Below are positions 24,868 to 32,118 of a DNA stretch of 53,299 nt, in pieces; positions within the stretch are counted from its first letter, which is position 1; each line of letters opens with the position of its first letter. This DNA is from an uncultured Lachnospiraceae bacterium (GTDB lineage: Bacteria > Bacillota > Clostridia > Lachnospirales > Lachnospiraceae), in NCBI GenBank assembly GCA_947626395.1, contig CANQRU010000023.1, positions 1 through 53,299 on the forward strand, in the 5' to 3' direction. A model generated the notes under the pieces. The model was not told where the DNA came from and did not search any database. It saw nothing but the letters and a program-made list of their open reading frames with translations. A program made the position numbers and the translations under genes.

Positions 24868-25088
24868 GCGCAGGCCCCCTGCTCCTCATGAGGTTCAGGT
24901 TTGCTCGCGGGAAAAGTCTAAGTTCGCGGCGATTTGCTAAAAGCGGCGCGAAAAATGGGACCAGCGTGTGTGCATCCGTAAGATGAGTTCCCTGGTCCTC
25001 CCATTTTTCGCGCCAACGCAAATCGCTGCTTACTAAGACTTTTCAGCCGCTCACAAAATTCACCTCATGAGGAGCAGGGGGCCTGCGC
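24868..25088. repeat. Large imperfect inverted repeat (hairpin 1, about 220 bp)
   Basis: The outer 27 bases (24868-24894, starting GCGCAGGCCCCC) match the reverse complement of 25062-25088 perfectly. Inner blocks also pair: GAAAAGTCT, GCGATTTGC and GGCGCGAAAAATGGGA on the left each have a reverse-complement partner on the right. The loop is about 25-30 bases around 24970. No gene, transposase or terminal duplication is evident. It could be a structured RNA or a non-autonomous mobile element. Confidence 0.85.
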
Positions 25089-25278
25089 TGGTAGTTCAAT
25101 GAATAAGGAATATGAGCGTTAGCTGCATATTGCCGATGCGCGCGTCGTTCCAAATCTTTCGTTTAATCAAATTACTAACTCATTCTGCCTTATCGACGAC
25201 TTGTCAAATAAAAATTCCGACACACCTCTGGCACACTGCACAAAGCAGAAAACCAGATTAAATAACCTGACAAATAAC

Positions 25279-25328
25279 GGCGGGAGCAAATAATCCACCA
25301 GCCAGAACCCCAGGGCATTTATCCCGCC
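25279..25328. repeat. Small stem flanking hairpin 2
   Basis: GGCGGGA (25279-25285) pairs with TCCCGCC (25322-25328), immediately upstream of hairpin 2. It may belong to the same structured element. Confidence 0.4.
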
Positions 25329-25340
25329 AGCGACAGCGCA

Positions 25341-25595
25341 GCGGGACAGGCGGGGGCGCGGCACATCCTGGGCGCGATTTGCGGAGAAGGGTTAGCCTGA
25401 CTTAGCGGGAAAGGGGGCCGTTTCGGGGTCGGAGTCCCTGACCACAAGTCAGGGACGGAGCGCAAGCTGAGGGAGAACTCATCAAGAGTTCTCCCGAATT
25501 TGACGGTGCCCCGAAACGGCCCCCTTTCCCGCTTAGACAGGCAACCCTTCGGAGCCATGAGCGCCCGGGATGTGCCGCGTCCCCGCCTGTCCCGC
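25341..25595. repeat. Large imperfect inverted repeat (hairpin 2, about 255 bp)
   Basis: The left arm (from 25341, GCGGGACAGGCGGGG) and right arm (to 25595, CCCCGCCTGTCCCGC) pair over some 85 bases, including a long perfect block GCGGGAAAGGGGGCCGTTTC. Several arm differences are G-U compatible. The apical part holds two perfect smaller hairpins: GTCCCTGAC-CACAA-GTCAGGGAC and GGGAGAACTC-ATCAA-GAGTTCTCCC. This branched layout looks RNA-like, but a mobile element is possible. Its left arm shares GCGATTTGC with hairpin 1. Confidence 0.85.
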
Positions 25596-25726
25596 GTACC
25601 TCCCGCGACGACATACACATCACCCACTAATCAGCAATCCCATTCTCCAGCCCTCCTGTGGCGAAGCTGGTTACCAAACCGCCGCCTCTTTTTTTATCAC
25701 ATTTCCAACAAAACGCAATACACCTG

Positions 25727-25758
25727 TTGACAACTAATATTATTCGATATATAGTATT
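25727..25758 (+). promoter_or_regulatory. padR promoter with overlapping palindrome
   Basis: -35 TTGACA (25727-25732), 17-base spacer, -10 TATAGT (25750-25755). An imperfect palindrome, AATATTAT (25736-25743) and ATAGTATT (25751-25758), overlaps the spacer and -10 box. It is a candidate autoregulatory PadR operator. Confidence 0.75.
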
Positions 25759-25807
25759 ATTAATCCACTAATATTTTCATATAGCAGTCAAAGGAAGGAG
25801 AACGTCA

Positions 25808-26149
25808 ATGGCATTTCAGACCGGGGCCGCCATGCTTGACGCCTGCGTACTGGCCGTACTGGGCGGCCGGGACGTATACGGCTACGAACTGACGGTCTAT
25901 ATCAAAAGCTTGATCGACATCTCAGAGAACAGCCTCTACCCGGTGCTGCGGCGATTGCAGAAGGACGGCTGCCTCACAACCTACGACCAGCCCTTCAACG
26001 GCCGTAACCGCCGCTATTACTCGATCACCGACTCCGGCCGGCGGAAACTGACCGGATACCGGAACGACTGGGAAGAATACAGGAAGAATATGGATCTGCT
26101 GCTTGGCAGGAAAGCAGATCCGCCGGAGAAGTCCGGCGACACGCGGTAA
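25808..26149 (+). CDS. PadR-family transcriptional regulator
   Basis: 113 residues. The winged helix spans about 10-85, with VYGYELTVYIKS, ENSLYPVLRRLQKDGCL and RRYYSITDSGRRKL typical of PadR. Start follows GGAAGGAG. It is 26 bases upstream of a DUF1700-type membrane-associated gene, a very common Firmicutes pairing in which PadR represses its own operon. The inducing signal is unknown; envelope stress is often suggested. Confidence 0.92.
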   Translation: MAFQTGAAMLDACVLAVLGGRDVYGYELTVYIKSLIDISENSLYPVLRRLQKDGCLTTYDQPFNGRNRRYYSITDSGRRKLTGYRNDWEEYRKNMDLLLGRKADPPEKSGDTR

Positions 26150-26175
26150 CCACTCTATTTTAAGGAGGCTCTCAC

Positions 26176-27309
26176 ATGAACAAAGAACAATATCTTCAGA
26201 AACTCAGAGAAAGCTTAAGCGGACTTCGCGCGGAAGACGCCGCCGAGATCATGCAGTATTATACGGAATATTTCGAGGACGCGGGACCGGAACACGAAGC
26301 CGCGGTCATCGGGGAACTGGGGGATCCGGCGGTTCTGGCCGCGCAGGCCATGGAGGCCCTTGGCCAGACGCAGGAAGCGGGCAGGAACGCATCCCGGCCA
26401 TTGCTCCTCTCCCTGCTCGGCCTTCTCAAAGGCCGCAGCGCCGCACAGGAAGATCCGCAGTCCGCTTACCGTTTTCAGGAAATGGATCTGGAACCCTTCC
26501 GCAGCGTTTTCGTCCATGTCCGCAACTGTTCCATTTCCATAAAAGAATCGGCCGGCGGCAGATACGGCGCCGACGTGTGCCTGCTGTTAAATGAAGGCGA
26601 GACCGCGCAGGCCGGCATTGAAAACGGCGCTTTCACCGTCCGGATCGACGGCAGGGCTCTCTCTCACAGGAACCTGCAGGGAAACCAGTATGTAAAGCTG
26701 TACCTTCCGGCCGCGGAATATGAACGCATCGAACTGCATTCTTCCAACGCCCCGGTCATATCCGACTGCCCCGCCGCGGTCCGCAGTGAACTCAAGATGG
26801 ATACCAGCAACAGCCCTGTCAACGTAAGCGGCATTCGGGACGCAGGAAAGATCCATGCGGACACCAGCAACGGCAGTATTCATTTCCGCTCGCTGAAGGG
26901 TACGGAACTCGTCGCCGATACCAGCAACGGATCGATCCGCATCGAAGACGCCTTCTGCGACGTGTGCATTACCGACACCTCCAACGCTTCCATTTCTGTA
27001 AAGTCCTCCGTCTTCCGTAAATGCACGGCGGACACCAGCAACGGCGGCATCACCGTGAGCGGATGCCGGTTCACCGAGGAACTGAAAGCCGATACCAGCA
27101 ACGCCCCGATCACGGCGGAACTGGAAGGAAGCGAATCAGACTACCGCGTGAGCGCGGACACCTCCAACGCCGCGATCTATGTAAACGGTGAGAAGCGCGG
27201 CAAGTCCTGCAGTGTGGGTTACGGAACCAGGAAGGTCGTCCTGGATACCTCCAATGGAAGGATCAATATAACCTATAAACCGGCGCTGTCTGCGGATACG
27301 AAAGCATAA
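26176..27309 (+). CDS. DUF1700 / DUF4097 fusion protein with DTSN repeats
   Basis: 377 residues; AGGAGG stands ten bases before the ATG. Residues 1-80 are a DUF1700-type helical domain (MNKEQYLQKLRESLSGL, EIMQYYTEYFEDAG). Residues 100-370 form a DUF4097-type right-handed beta repeat in which DTSN recurs eight times at roughly 15-25-residue steps (DTSNSPV, DTSNGSI, DTSNASI, DTSNGGI, DTSNAPI, DTSNAAI, DTSNGRI). Unusually, no clear membrane helix joins the two parts; only a short LLLSLLGLL stretch is present. Co-transcribed with padR. Function unknown. Confidence 0.85.
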   Translation: MNKEQYLQKLRESLSGLRAEDAAEIMQYYTEYFEDAGPEHEAAVIGELGDPAVLAAQAMEALGQTQEAGRNASRPLLLSLLGLLKGRSAAQEDPQSAYRFQEMDLEPFRSVFVHVRNCSISIKESAGGRYGADVCLLLNEGETAQAGIENGAFTVRIDGRALSHRNLQGNQYVKLYLPAAEYERIELHSSNAPVISDCPAAVRSELKMDTSNSPVNVSGIRDAGKIHADTSNGSIHFRSLKGTELVADTSNGSIRIEDAFCDVCITDTSNASISVKSSVFRKCTADTSNGGITVSGCRFTEELKADTSNAPITAELEGSESDYRVSADTSNAAIYVNGEKRGKSCSVGYGTRKVVLDTSNGRINITYKPALSADTKA

Positions 27310-27349
27310 CCCGTCTGGTATCCCGGAAGCGGGTACCTCCGAAAACATA

Positions 27350-27378
27350 TTTACAGAACCGGAATGCGGAAGTATAAT
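27350..27378 (+). promoter_or_regulatory. Promoter of the cytidylyltransferase gene
   Basis: -35 TTTACA (27350-27355), 17-base spacer, -10 TATAAT (27373-27378). It separates this gene from the padR operon. Confidence 0.8.
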
Positions 27379-27424
27379 AGAAATGGCAGTACCAGCGACA
27401 CATAAGCCTACGGAGGAAAAATCA

Positions 27425-28192
27425 GTGAAAACAGTAATCTGGGCCGGCGGCCTGGGCTCCCGCATCAGCGAGGAGAGCCATCTGCTGCCGAAGCCGATGA
27501 TCGAGATCGGCGGCAAACCGATCCTGTGGCACATCATGAAGATCTATTCCCATTATGGGTATAATGACTTCATCATCTGCCTCGGCTATAAACAGGAAGT
27601 CATCAAACAGTTTTTCGCCAACTACATCGCCAACAACTACGATGTGACCTTTGATATGCGCGAGAATAAGACCGTTATCCATGAGACCGCCATAGATCCG
27701 TGGTCCGTGACCCTGGCCGACACCGGTCTGATGACCGGAACCGCCGGCCGTCTGGCCCGCGTCCGCAAGTACATAGGCGATGAAACTTTCATGGTAACCT
27801 ACGGCGACGCGGTCGCCGACGTGGATCTTCCGGCGCTGGAGCGGTTCCACCGTTCCCATGGGAAGCTGGTTACGATCACCACCGCCACTCTGGCCCAGAC
27901 CAAGGGCGTCCTGAACGTAGACAGCGATGGCAGCGTCCGGGCGTTCCGCGAAAAGAAGGACGAGGACGCCGCGCTGATCAACGGCGGCTTCATGGTCATG
28001 GAGCCGGGTATCTTCGACTACATCGAGGGCGACGCCCAGATGGACTTCGAGCTGCTGCGGAATCTGGCTGAACTTGGCCAGGTGAAAGCCTATCAGCATG
28101 ACGGTTTCTGGCAGTGCATGGATACCCAGCGGGAGAAGAAGAAGCTGGATGAGATGTGCCGGCGCGGCGAGATGCCGTGGAAGGTCTGGTAA
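27425..28192 (+). CDS. rfbF: Glucose-1-phosphate cytidylyltransferase
   Basis: 255 residues, the usual length. Converts glucose-1-phosphate and CTP to CDP-glucose, the first step to CDP-3,6-dideoxyhexoses. Start is the GTG at 27425, eight bases after GGAGG. N-terminal nucleotide-binding motif VIWAGGLGSRISEESHLLPKPM, then EIGGKPILWHIMKIYSHYG and the C-terminal GFWQCMDTQREKKKL. The family partners (CDP-glucose 4,6-dehydratase rfbG and rfbH) are not adjacent; the gene has its own promoter and terminator. CDP-glucose may be used elsewhere, or the pathway genes lie outside the window. Confidence 0.92.
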   Translation: MKTVIWAGGLGSRISEESHLLPKPMIEIGGKPILWHIMKIYSHYGYNDFIICLGYKQEVIKQFFANYIANNYDVTFDMRENKTVIHETAIDPWSVTLADTGLMTGTAGRLARVRKYIGDETFMVTYGDAVADVDLPALERFHRSHGKLVTITTATLAQTKGVLNVDSDGSVRAFREKKDEDAALINGGFMVMEPGIFDYIEGDAQMDFELLRNLAELGQVKAYQHDGFWQCMDTQREKKKLDEMCRRGEMPWKVW

Positions 28193-28201
28193 ACCGTTTA
28201 A

Positions 28202-28231
28202 AAAGAGCCCCGCATCCCTGCGGGGCTCTTT
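28202..28231 (+). terminator. Intrinsic terminator of the cytidylyltransferase gene
   Basis: AAAGAGCCCCGCA and TGCGGGGCTCTTT form a perfect 13-bp stem over a TCCC loop, ending in TTTCC. Confidence 0.9.
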
Positions 28232-28235
28232 CCAT

Positions 28236-28274
28236 ATTCCCATGCAGGAAGAGCGCCGGTGACGCTCTTCCTGT
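28236..28274 (-). repeat. Dispersed hairpin repeat, inverted copy
   Basis: On the minus strand: AGGAAGAGCGTCACCGGCG, CTCTTCCT, GCATGGGAATA. It is the only clear copy in the opposite orientation and sits just past the stop of the wall-binding gene at 28285, where the AGGAAGAGCG stem may help end transcription. Confidence 0.8.
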
Positions 28275-28284
28275 ATTCCCAAAA

Positions 28285-30453
28285 TTACTGGATCCAGACG
28301 CCGTTGGCATCTACATTATAACCGTCCGGCGTAGTTCCGTTCACGAACAGGGAGCCCTGCGGGCCGCCGCTCTCGGGACGGAAGTAATACCATTTGCCGT
28401 CGATCTCATGCCATCCGGTGTACATATAACCCTGCGTACCGTCGGATACCGGATGCAGATAGTAGCGGTTGTTCTCCCATGTGACCCATCCGGTCACCAT
28501 GTAGCCTTCCGCATCGAAGTAATACCAGTCTGTCTTGCCGTTCCAGACCAGCTGCGCCCAGCCGTTCGCCGGCCATGTGCCGTCCGGATTCTGATACCAC
28601 CAGCGCACGCCGTCCGCAGCACGCACCCACTTGCCAGTCGGGGTAGTGCTCGCAACCGAACGACTGTAACTTCCTCCGCTGGAAGATATTTTAGTTGCAG
28701 TCAGAACAAACTCACTAAAGGATTTTGTCTTAAAATCCACCCTTAAAGCTCCGCCTCTGGACGGCGTCCATACCACATCGGCCAGAGTTGTCTTCTTGCC
28801 GCCATGAATGTGCTCAACCGTATACTTATATTGAGACCTATCATAGGCATCGGCAAAAGCTTCCGGAGTTTTAACAGTCAGGCTGACCGGAGTCACCAGA
28901 TCTCCCTTTATTTCTTCCCCATTAACAAGAAGCTTCACATCCAGCACAACCTTAGTAGCCGTCGCCGGCGTCGCTTCTTCTACTTCCAGCATCAACGATG
29001 TATCCGTAGATTTATAACCGGAAGCCAAAACCAAACCGGTCGCATATACTACCAGGTCAGCATCAGCAGATGTCGCCGTTACCAAATTGTCGATGTCAAG
29101 TCCATAGGCCTTGGCAAGCGCTTCATCCATTTGATTAATCTCATCCGCTGTCAGAGTGGAAGCCTGTTTCTTCACTACATCGACCAGCGCATCCGCGACT
29201 TTTGTCCTAAGTTCCAAAGAATACGTATCGTCAAGTTCATTTAGCTGCTCCAACGTATTGAGTAAATCTTCCGCTTTCGTGGCGTCAGACGGAGTCGCAA
29301 ATTCAGGAGCTTTGGTGTCATCCACTATTCCATTCTTAAATGTATAGGTAAGCGCGCCAACAGCCTTCTCACCGTTGACAGTCGCATCAAAGTAACCATC
29401 CTTGTTCACATAGGCTTTACTGCTGTCCCTGGGAACAACCGCATCTCTGACAATCTCACCGTTCGCATCAACATAGCGCTCACCGCCTTCATCATTGACC
29501 CATGTCTTTGCAGACATGACACCTTCATCATCAAAATGATAACGGCCTCCCCCTACACTCTTCCATCCGCTGCGAGCAGCCCTTCCATCGTTACGGAAGA
29601 AATAGAATTTTCCATCTTTTTCAACCCAACCATTGGAGAATCTGACGCCGGCTTCATCCAAATAATAAAACTCTCCGTCAAATTCAATCACTTTATCCAC
29701 AACCATACGGCCGTCAGGTCCCAAATAGTACCAGTAGGTGTTGCCATTAGCCGCACTGACACCCTCACGCCAGTCGTCAATAACCATATCGCCATTTTCG
29801 TAATAATAGAAATCTTTTCCTTCCTGCACCCAGCCTTCCTTTAACTTCGGCTCAGAAGGATTGGTCAATGCACCGCTGTCACTGAATGTATAAGTTACTC
29901 CGTCGATCGTCATCTGATCACCGGCAAACATCTTGCCGTCGTATTCGAAATAATACCACTCTTCATCAATCTCGTGCCAACCGACAGCCTTTTTTCCTGT
30001 TTTCCCAAAGTAATAAAATTCACCCTCACCGGACTTCACCCAGCCAAGGACATAAATCTCACTGTCTTTCGCCGGTTCCTTCGGATCCTCCAGCGCTCCG
30101 CTACCGTCAAATTTGTATGACTTTCCTTTAATGGTAATTGTTTCGCCGGAAAGCATCCTTCCATCGCCGCCGACATAATACCAAGAGGAACCGTCTACTC
30201 CCGGAATCCAGGTGTTCTTAACTGTCTTGCCATCTTCGCCGGCAAAATAGAATGCACCGTCCTTATCTATCCAGGCATTCTTGGCCTCTGCGTTATTATC
30301 GTTGGCATTGACCCATACATCCTTCTCGTTGAGCTGCCAGTCAGGTTTCTTAGGCTCCTCGGCCACACTCGTCAACGCTGTCATCGCCATCATAACGAAT
30401 GACAGCAGCAGCGCAATATACCGTTTTGCGCTCTTACTTCTTAAACCCTTCAT
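28285..30453 (-). CDS. Secreted protein with N- and C-terminal cell-wall-binding repeats
   Basis: 722 residues from the ATG at 30453, seven bases after AGGAGG. Signal peptide about 1-30 (YIALLLSFVMMAMTALTSVAE). About eleven choline-binding-type repeats fill residues 35-330 (SSWYYVGGDGRMLSG, EEWYYFEYDGKMFAG and others). A unique helical and beta middle region (about 350-590) has no recognised domain. Three or four more repeats end the protein (TDWYYFDAEGYMVTGW, GKWYYFRPESGG). Much of the gene is AT-richer than its neighbours, suggesting transfer. It is divergent from an XRE regulator. Probable surface protein; target unknown. Confidence 0.85.
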   Translation of the reverse strand: MKGLRSKSAKRYIALLLSFVMMAMTALTSVAEEPKKPDWQLNEKDVWVNANDNNAEAKNAWIDKDGAFYFAGEDGKTVKNTWIPGVDGSSWYYVGGDGRMLSGETITIKGKSYKFDGSGALEDPKEPAKDSEIYVLGWVKSGEGEFYYFGKTGKKAVGWHEIDEEWYYFEYDGKMFAGDQMTIDGVTYTFSDSGALTNPSEPKLKEGWVQEGKDFYYYENGDMVIDDWREGVSAANGNTYWYYLGPDGRMVVDKVIEFDGEFYYLDEAGVRFSNGWVEKDGKFYFFRNDGRAARSGWKSVGGGRYHFDDEGVMSAKTWVNDEGGERYVDANGEIVRDAVVPRDSSKAYVNKDGYFDATVNGEKAVGALTYTFKNGIVDDTKAPEFATPSDATKAEDLLNTLEQLNELDDTYSLELRTKVADALVDVVKKQASTLTADEINQMDEALAKAYGLDIDNLVTATSADADLVVYATGLVLASGYKSTDTSLMLEVEEATPATATKVVLDVKLLVNGEEIKGDLVTPVSLTVKTPEAFADAYDRSQYKYTVEHIHGGKKTTLADVVWTPSRGGALRVDFKTKSFSEFVLTATKISSSGGSYSRSVASTTPTGKWVRAADGVRWWYQNPDGTWPANGWAQLVWNGKTDWYYFDAEGYMVTGWVTWENNRYYLHPVSDGTQGYMYTGWHEIDGKWYYFRPESGGPQGSLFVNGTTPDGYNVDANGVWIQ

Positions 30454-30505
30454 TCTTTTTCCTCCTAACCCTGCATTCATTATGCAGAAATCTAAAAACG
30501 ATACT

Positions 30506-30534
30506 ATTTTAGAACAATATGGTCTAAATGTCAA
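30506..30534 (-). promoter_or_regulatory. Promoter of the wall-binding protein gene, with possible operator
   Basis: Minus strand -35 TTGACA (30529-30534), 17-base spacer, -10 TAAAAT (30506-30511). An imperfect palindrome in the spacer (TTAGA and TCTAA half-sites, 30509-30527) could bind the divergent XRE regulator. Confidence 0.75.
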
Positions 30535-30589
30535 CGATATCCATGATTCTATTTTATAATTCATTTTATAATCGTCTGCAGGTGATCAC

Positions 30590-30826
30590 ATGAAATTTAC
30601 AAGACTTCGGTATTTGCGGGAACAGAACGAATGGCCGCAGCGAACCGTTGCCTCCATGTTACATACCTCGCAAAGAGCATATTCCTATTATGAAAACGGG
30701 AACCGCGCTGTTCCTGTTGAGATTCTGTCGGCCCTTGCTGATATCTATCAGGTAAGTACCGACTATTTATTAGAGCGCACGGATAATCCGGTCCCGTACC
30801 CGAAGAATCAGTCTTCTCATGAGTAA
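30590..30826 (+). CDS. XRE-family helix-turn-helix regulator
   Basis: 78 residues, a single HTH domain (residues 1-65): MKFTRLRYLREQNEWPQRTV, then MLHTSQRAYSYYENGNRAVP and DIYQVSTDYLLERTDNP. AGGTGATC stands just before the ATG; two TATAAT boxes (30555-30560, 30567-30572) lie upstream. It is divergent from the wall-binding gene and may regulate it. Confidence 0.88.
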   Translation: MKFTRLRYLREQNEWPQRTVASMLHTSQRAYSYYENGNRAVPVEILSALADIYQVSTDYLLERTDNPVPYPKNQSSHE

Positions 30827-30919
30827 GCATCCTCTCTGTAAGAATCCACCCCGTTTCTGACATTTTTCATAATTGCTCCCACTCTTCTTCGTTATTTTGC
30901 GATTTAAACCAATAAAGTG

Positions 30920-30955
30920 TTGACAATCTTCCACTCATGGCATAGAATAGAGTGG
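30920..30955 (+). promoter_or_regulatory. Promoter of the aroF-tyrA-aroA operon
   Basis: -35 TTGACA (30920-30925), 17-base spacer, -10 TAGAAT (30943-30948). CCACTC (30931-30936) and GAGTGG (30950-30955) form an inverted repeat enclosing the -10 box, a possible operator. In the leader, ATACAGCC (30979-30986) and GGCTGTAT (30991-30998) form a short perfect hairpin without a T run. Confidence 0.8.
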
Positions 30956-31034
30956 CGTCAGAACCTGCCCCGGCTTCCATACAGCCCGGCGGCTGTATTC
31001 CGGCCTACTATAGATATGCGAGGATTACATAATT

Positions 31035-32045
31035 ATGATCATTATCATGAAACCAGGCGCTTCTGAGGAAGCGATATCCAGAGTTACGAAAATTATTGAA
31101 TCCAGGGGGCTTCAGGCTCATCTCTCCCATGGCGACGAAGTGACGATCGTCGGCGTCATCGGCAACAAGGCCAAGCTGCAGGGAGCCAATATCGAAAGCT
31201 CGGAGGGCGTGGACAAGATCCTTAACGTCACCGAATCCTACAAGCTGGTCAACAAGAAATTCCACCCGGAGGACTCGGTGATCCCGGTAGGGAACACCCG
31301 GATCGGCCCCGGCAATTTCACGGTCATGGCCGGTCCCTGCGCCATCGAGAATCACGACATGCTGCTGGCAAGCGCCGAGGCGGTGAAGAAGGCCGGAGCC
31401 ACGTTCCTGCGGGGCGGCGCGTACAAGCCGAGGACTTCGCCCTACTCCTTCCAGGGTCTGGAGGAGGAAGGGCTCAGATATATGAAGGAAGCCCGCGAAG
31501 CCACAGGACTTAATATCATCTGCGAAGTCACAAGCCTGCGGGCGCTGGAGACGGCTGTCAAATATGTGGACATGCTGCAGATCGGCGCACGGAATATGCA
31601 GAATTTCGAACTTCTGAAGGAAGTGGGCAAATCCGGCGTACCGGTGCTTTTGAAACGCGGCCTGTCGGCCACCATCGACGAATGGCTGAACGCCGCGGAA
31701 TATATCATTTCCGAAGGAAATCCGAATATCGTTCTCTGCGAGCGGGGCATCCGGACCTATGAAACCAGTACCCGCAACACGCTGGATCTGAGCGCCGTTC
31801 CGGTCATCCGCGCGAAGAGCCATCTTCCGGTCATCGTGGATCCCAGCCACGCTACCGGCGTGCGGGCCTACATTGAACCGCTGTCCAAAGCATCCGCGGC
31901 GGTAGGCGCCGACGGTCTCATGGTGGAGGTACATCCGTGTCCGTCCTGCGCCATGTCGGACGGTCCCCAGTCGCTGACCTTCGAGCAGTTTGACGCGATG
32001 ATGCAGCATCTGAAACCGTATGTGGAACTGGCGGGGAGGGCATGA
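31035..32045 (+). CDS. aroF: 3-deoxy-7-phosphoheptulonate (DAHP) synthase
   Basis: 336 residues. Condenses phosphoenolpyruvate and erythrose-4-phosphate, the first step of aromatic amino acid synthesis. Residues 1-70 are the ferredoxin-like regulatory extension typical of the Thermotoga/Clostridia type I-beta enzyme ([19 protein letters not shown]). The barrel carries [27 protein letters not shown] and VDPSHATG. First gene of a three-gene operon; feedback control through the N-terminal domain is expected from the family. Confidence 0.95.
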   Translation: MIIIMKPGASEEAISRVTKIIESRGLQAHLSHGDEVTIVGVIGNKAKLQGANIESSEGVDKILNVTESYKLVNKKFHPEDSVIPVGNTRIGPGNFTVMAGPCAIENHDMLLASAEAVKKAGATFLRGGAYKPRTSPYSFQGLEEEGLRYMKEAREATGLNIICEVTSLRALETAVKYVDMLQIGARNMQNFELLKEVGKSGVPVLLKRGLSATIDEWLNAAEYIISEGNPNIVLCERGIRTYETSTRNTLDLSAVPVIRAKSHLPVIVDPSHATGVRAYIEPLSKASAAVGADGLMVEVHPCPSCAMSDGPQSLTFEQFDAMMQHLKPYVELAGRA

Positions 32046-32118
32046 TATCATTCCCGCTGACACACTGCGAGGGTGTGAGTCCATCTTCGCCGCAAAACCA
32101 TAACAGGAGATTTTCAGC

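Larger units (their letters stand above)
24684..25807. other. 1.1-kb gene-free region with two giant imperfect hairpins
   Basis: Divergent intergenic space between the EF-G-like gene and padR. It holds both genes' promoters and, between them, two long inverted-repeat elements (24868-25088 and 25341-25595). AT-rich flanks contrast with the GC-rich hairpins. Reading frames here on either strand run through the hairpin arms and have no ribosome binding site, so I call none. Confidence 0.8.

Noticed and set aside
24812-25021. 69-codon minus-strand frame in giant hairpin 1
   Set aside because: Crosses the loop and one arm of the hairpin, no start signal.
25319-25627. About 100-codon frames running through giant hairpin 2
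   Set aside because: They follow the inverted repeat on both strands with Arg/Pro-rich sequence and have no ribosome binding site; the hairpin structure explains the open frames.
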